Assembly: GCA_002390025.1 (NCBI GenBank)
Contig: DGRU01000148.1
Span: 6,816-13,292 of the forward strand
Length of the DNA: 6,477 bases
DNA from: Lachnospiraceae bacterium UBA4380
Lineage (GTDB): Bacteria; Bacillota; Clostridia; Lachnospirales; Lachnospiraceae
Direction of reading: 5' to 3'
Positions within the stretch are counted from its first letter, which is position 1, and each line of letters begins with the position of its first letter. The position numbers were made by a program, and so were the translations under genes. Below, piece by piece: positions 4,981 through 6,477 of the stretch. Under the pieces are notes generated by a model. It was not told the origin of the DNA. It searched no databases and saw nothing but the letters and a program-made list of their open reading frames with translations.

Positions 4981-5006
4981 GCTGTGACCGGAGATGCTGT
5001 CACAGC
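4981..5006. repeat. 8-bp perfect hairpin between ATPase and permease
   Basis: GCTGTGAC (4981-4988) and GTCACAGC (4999-5006) are exact reverse complements around a 10-nt loop. On the minus strand the sequence that follows is ACTATAGTTG, not a U-tract, so it is not a terminator. It is one of a series of such elements, at least one per gap of the operon. Confidence 0.45.
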
Positions 5007-5080
5007 CTGTAAAAATGTTTGCTGTTTTAAAGCAGATCCTTGTGAGGAACTCATCCTGAACGCATTTTGCTGACGTCGGA

Positions 5081-6477
5081 TCATTTGTTTCCTACGCCCC
5101 TGGTGGCGAGTTCCATGATGTTTTCCTGTGTCGCTTCGGATCTGTCCAGGACGCCCTGGATGATGCCTTCCTGCATGACGACGATCCTGTCGGACATTCC
5201 CAGGACTTCGGGGAGTTCGGAGGAGATCATGATGATCCCCATGCCCTCGCGGGCGAACTCGGTCATCAGCTTGTGGATCTCTGACTTGGCGCCGACGTCG
5301 ATGCCTCGTGTGGGCTCGTCCAGGATCATGACCTTGACATCGCCTACCAGCCATTTGGCCAGGACGACTTTCTGCTGGTTGCCGCCGGAAAGAGTGCCGG
5401 CTTCTACATGTTCATTCGCGATCTTGATCTGCAGCATCTCGCGCATCTTTTCGACGTCATCCGAGATCTTCTTGTCATCGATCAAAACCTTTGTGTACTT
5501 CTTCATGTTGACGAGAGCTACGTTCTCGTGGATATTGCGGCCCAGGACCAGACCGTAGGTGCGGCGGTCCTCATTGACCATGGCGATGCCGTTTTTGATG
5601 GCGTCGCCTGTGCTCTTGTTATGGATTTCCCTGCCATCGAGGATGATCTGGCCGGAGGAGACGGGATCGAGGCCGAAGATGGCGCGCATGACTTCGCTCC
5701 GTCCCGCGCCGACCAGGCCTGCGAATCCGAGGATCTCGCCCTTGTGCAGCTGGAAATTGATGTTGCGGAAACGTCCGCCGTCTTCCTTGACCTGGGTCAG
5801 GTCTTTGACTTCCAGGATGACATCGCCGATCGGGACGGTGGTGTCCTTGGGGAAGACATTGGTGATCTCACGGCCGACCATGCGGGCGACCAGCTTCTGC
5901 GGGTTGTAATCGCTGGCGGGGCCGCTCTCGATCCACTTGCCGTCGCGGATGATGGTGATCTCGTCCGCGATGCGGAAGATCTCGTCCATTTTGTGGGTGA
6001 TGTAGAGGATGGCGACACCCTGCTCGCGCAGAGCGAAGATCTGCTTGAAGAGGACCTCGATTTCCTCGTTGCCGATAGCGGAGGAGGGCTCGTCCATGAT
6101 GATGACCGAGGCGTTGCAGCTGATAGCCTTGGCAATCTCGATCAGCTGGTGGCCGGCTATGGACAGCTCATACATTTTCTGATTGGCCTTGTAGGGCATC
6201 TCCAGCCTGTCGAGCAGGTCCTGGGTGTCCTTGTACATCTTGCCGTAGTCCACAAAGGGACCGTTTTTGGGCTCGCGGCCCAGCCAGATGTTCTCAGCCA
6301 GTGTCATCTCCAGGACCGGGTTCAGTTCCTGGTAGATCATGGCGATACCCATATTAAGAGAGTCCTTGACGGACCGGGCACCGACATGCTCACCTTTATA
6401 GATCATTTCACCTTCATCAGCTACATAGGTCCCGTTGATGATCTTCATCAGAGTGGATTTTCCGGCTCCGTTCTCAC
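5081..6477 (-). CDS. Sugar ABC transporter ATP-binding protein, two NBDs (RbsA-like), 5' end outside window
   Basis: Partial gene: 464 residues are visible and the frame runs off the right edge. The last bases encode (G)ENGAGKSTLMKII, the first Walker A motif, so the Met at 6448 is internal; about 35 residues are missing compared with RbsA (about 500). It hydrolyses ATP to drive import through the permease. In the visible numbering, NBD1 has Walker A at 1-8, the Q-loop Gln49 (IYQELNP), a degenerate signature LSIAGHQ near 104-110, Walker B IIMDEP near 125-130 and His161 (THKMDE). NBD2 has a weak Walker A, GLVGAGRSE (253-261), a canonical signature LSGGNQQK (362-369), Walker B MILDEPTRGID (383-393) and SSELPEV in the switch region. 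This asymmetry is normal for CUT2 double ATPases. The ending GMSDRIVVMQEG...ATQENIMELA matches RbsA/MglA closely. It is the first visible gene of the operon; its promoter lies beyond the window. Confidence 0.95.
   Translation of the reverse strand, partial: ENGAGKSTLMKIINGTYVADEGEMIYKGEHVGARSVKDSLNMGIAMIYQELNPVLEMTLAENIWLGREPKNGPFVDYGKMYKDTQDLLDRLEMPYKANQKMYELSIAGHQLIEIAKAISCNASVIIMDEPSSAIGNEEIEVLFKQIFALREQGVAILYITHKMDEIFRIADEITIIRDGKWIESGPASDYNPQKLVARMVGREITNVFPKDTTVPIGDVILEVKDLTQVKEDGGRFRNINFQLHKGEILGFAGLVGAGRSEVMRAIFGLDPVSSGQIILDGREIHNKSTGDAIKNGIAMVNEDRRTYGLVLGRNIHENVALVNMKKYTKVLIDDKKISDDVEKMREMLQIKIANEHVEAGTLSGGNQQKVVLAKWLVGDVKVMILDEPTRGIDVGAKSEIHKLMTEFAREGMGIIMISSELPEVLGMSDRIVVMQEGIIQGVLDRSEATQENIMELATRGVGNK

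Noticed and set aside
5067..5558. Plus-strand open frame, plus same-strand frame 4974-5354
   Set aside because: Both overlap the conserved second ATP-binding domain in other frames. The 4974-5354 product is an Arg/His/Gly-rich low-complexity frame-shift shadow.
6446..6448. Met codon as the start of the ATPase
   Set aside because: The frame continues upstream through ENGAGKSTL, the Walker A motif, to the window edge, so this Met is internal.
1..6477. CRISPR array, tRNA, rRNA, insertion sequence or integrase
   Set aside because: No regularly spaced repeats, no tRNA-like cloverleaf, no transposase or recombinase reading frame and no terminal inverted repeats were seen.

Overview
The window looks like part of a Gram-positive, Clostridia-type chromosome (Lachnospiraceae-like is an inference). 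The signs are strong AGGAG ribosome binding sites, a lipobox solute-binding protein, a LacI-family regulator, compact Rho-independent terminators, and a moderately GC-rich transporter operon beside a clearly AT-rich small gene pair.

Layout from left to right: (1) 1-763, plus strand: a two-gene type II toxin-antitoxin module. A HigB/Gp49-like toxin (106-477) overlaps an XRE-family antitoxin (458-763), with a good promoter and an imperfect inverted repeat in front. (2) 762-1940, minus strand: a monocistronic LacI-family repressor (815-1843) with its own promoter (1912-1940) and a terminator (762-798) whose U-tract overlaps the antitoxin stop codon. (3) 2067-6477, minus strand: a CUT2 (ribose-type) sugar ABC transporter operon read right to left. 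It holds a double ATPase (5081-6477, its 5' end beyond the window), a permease (3924-4898), a 97-residue unknown protein (3500-3793) and a lipoprotein solute-binding protein (2329-3339), and ends at a strong terminator (2067-2113).

The solute-binding protein captures a sugar or polyol at the outer membrane face, the permease forms the channel and the double ATPase drives import. The LacI protein, whose sensor domain has the same fold as the binding protein, probably represses the operon and is relieved by the transported compound or a derivative. The order ATPase-permease-binding protein-regulator resembles E. coli rbsDACBKR, but no kinase or other catabolic gene is visible, so the substrate cannot be named.

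The main oddities are the small unknown gene inside the operon and a strong inverted repeat lacking a U-tract in every intergenic gap of the operon. These include a 24-bp perfect palindrome just after the small gene and a pair of mutually exclusive hairpins before it. Most of the window is otherwise ordinary, and I see no clear case for a wholly new system.
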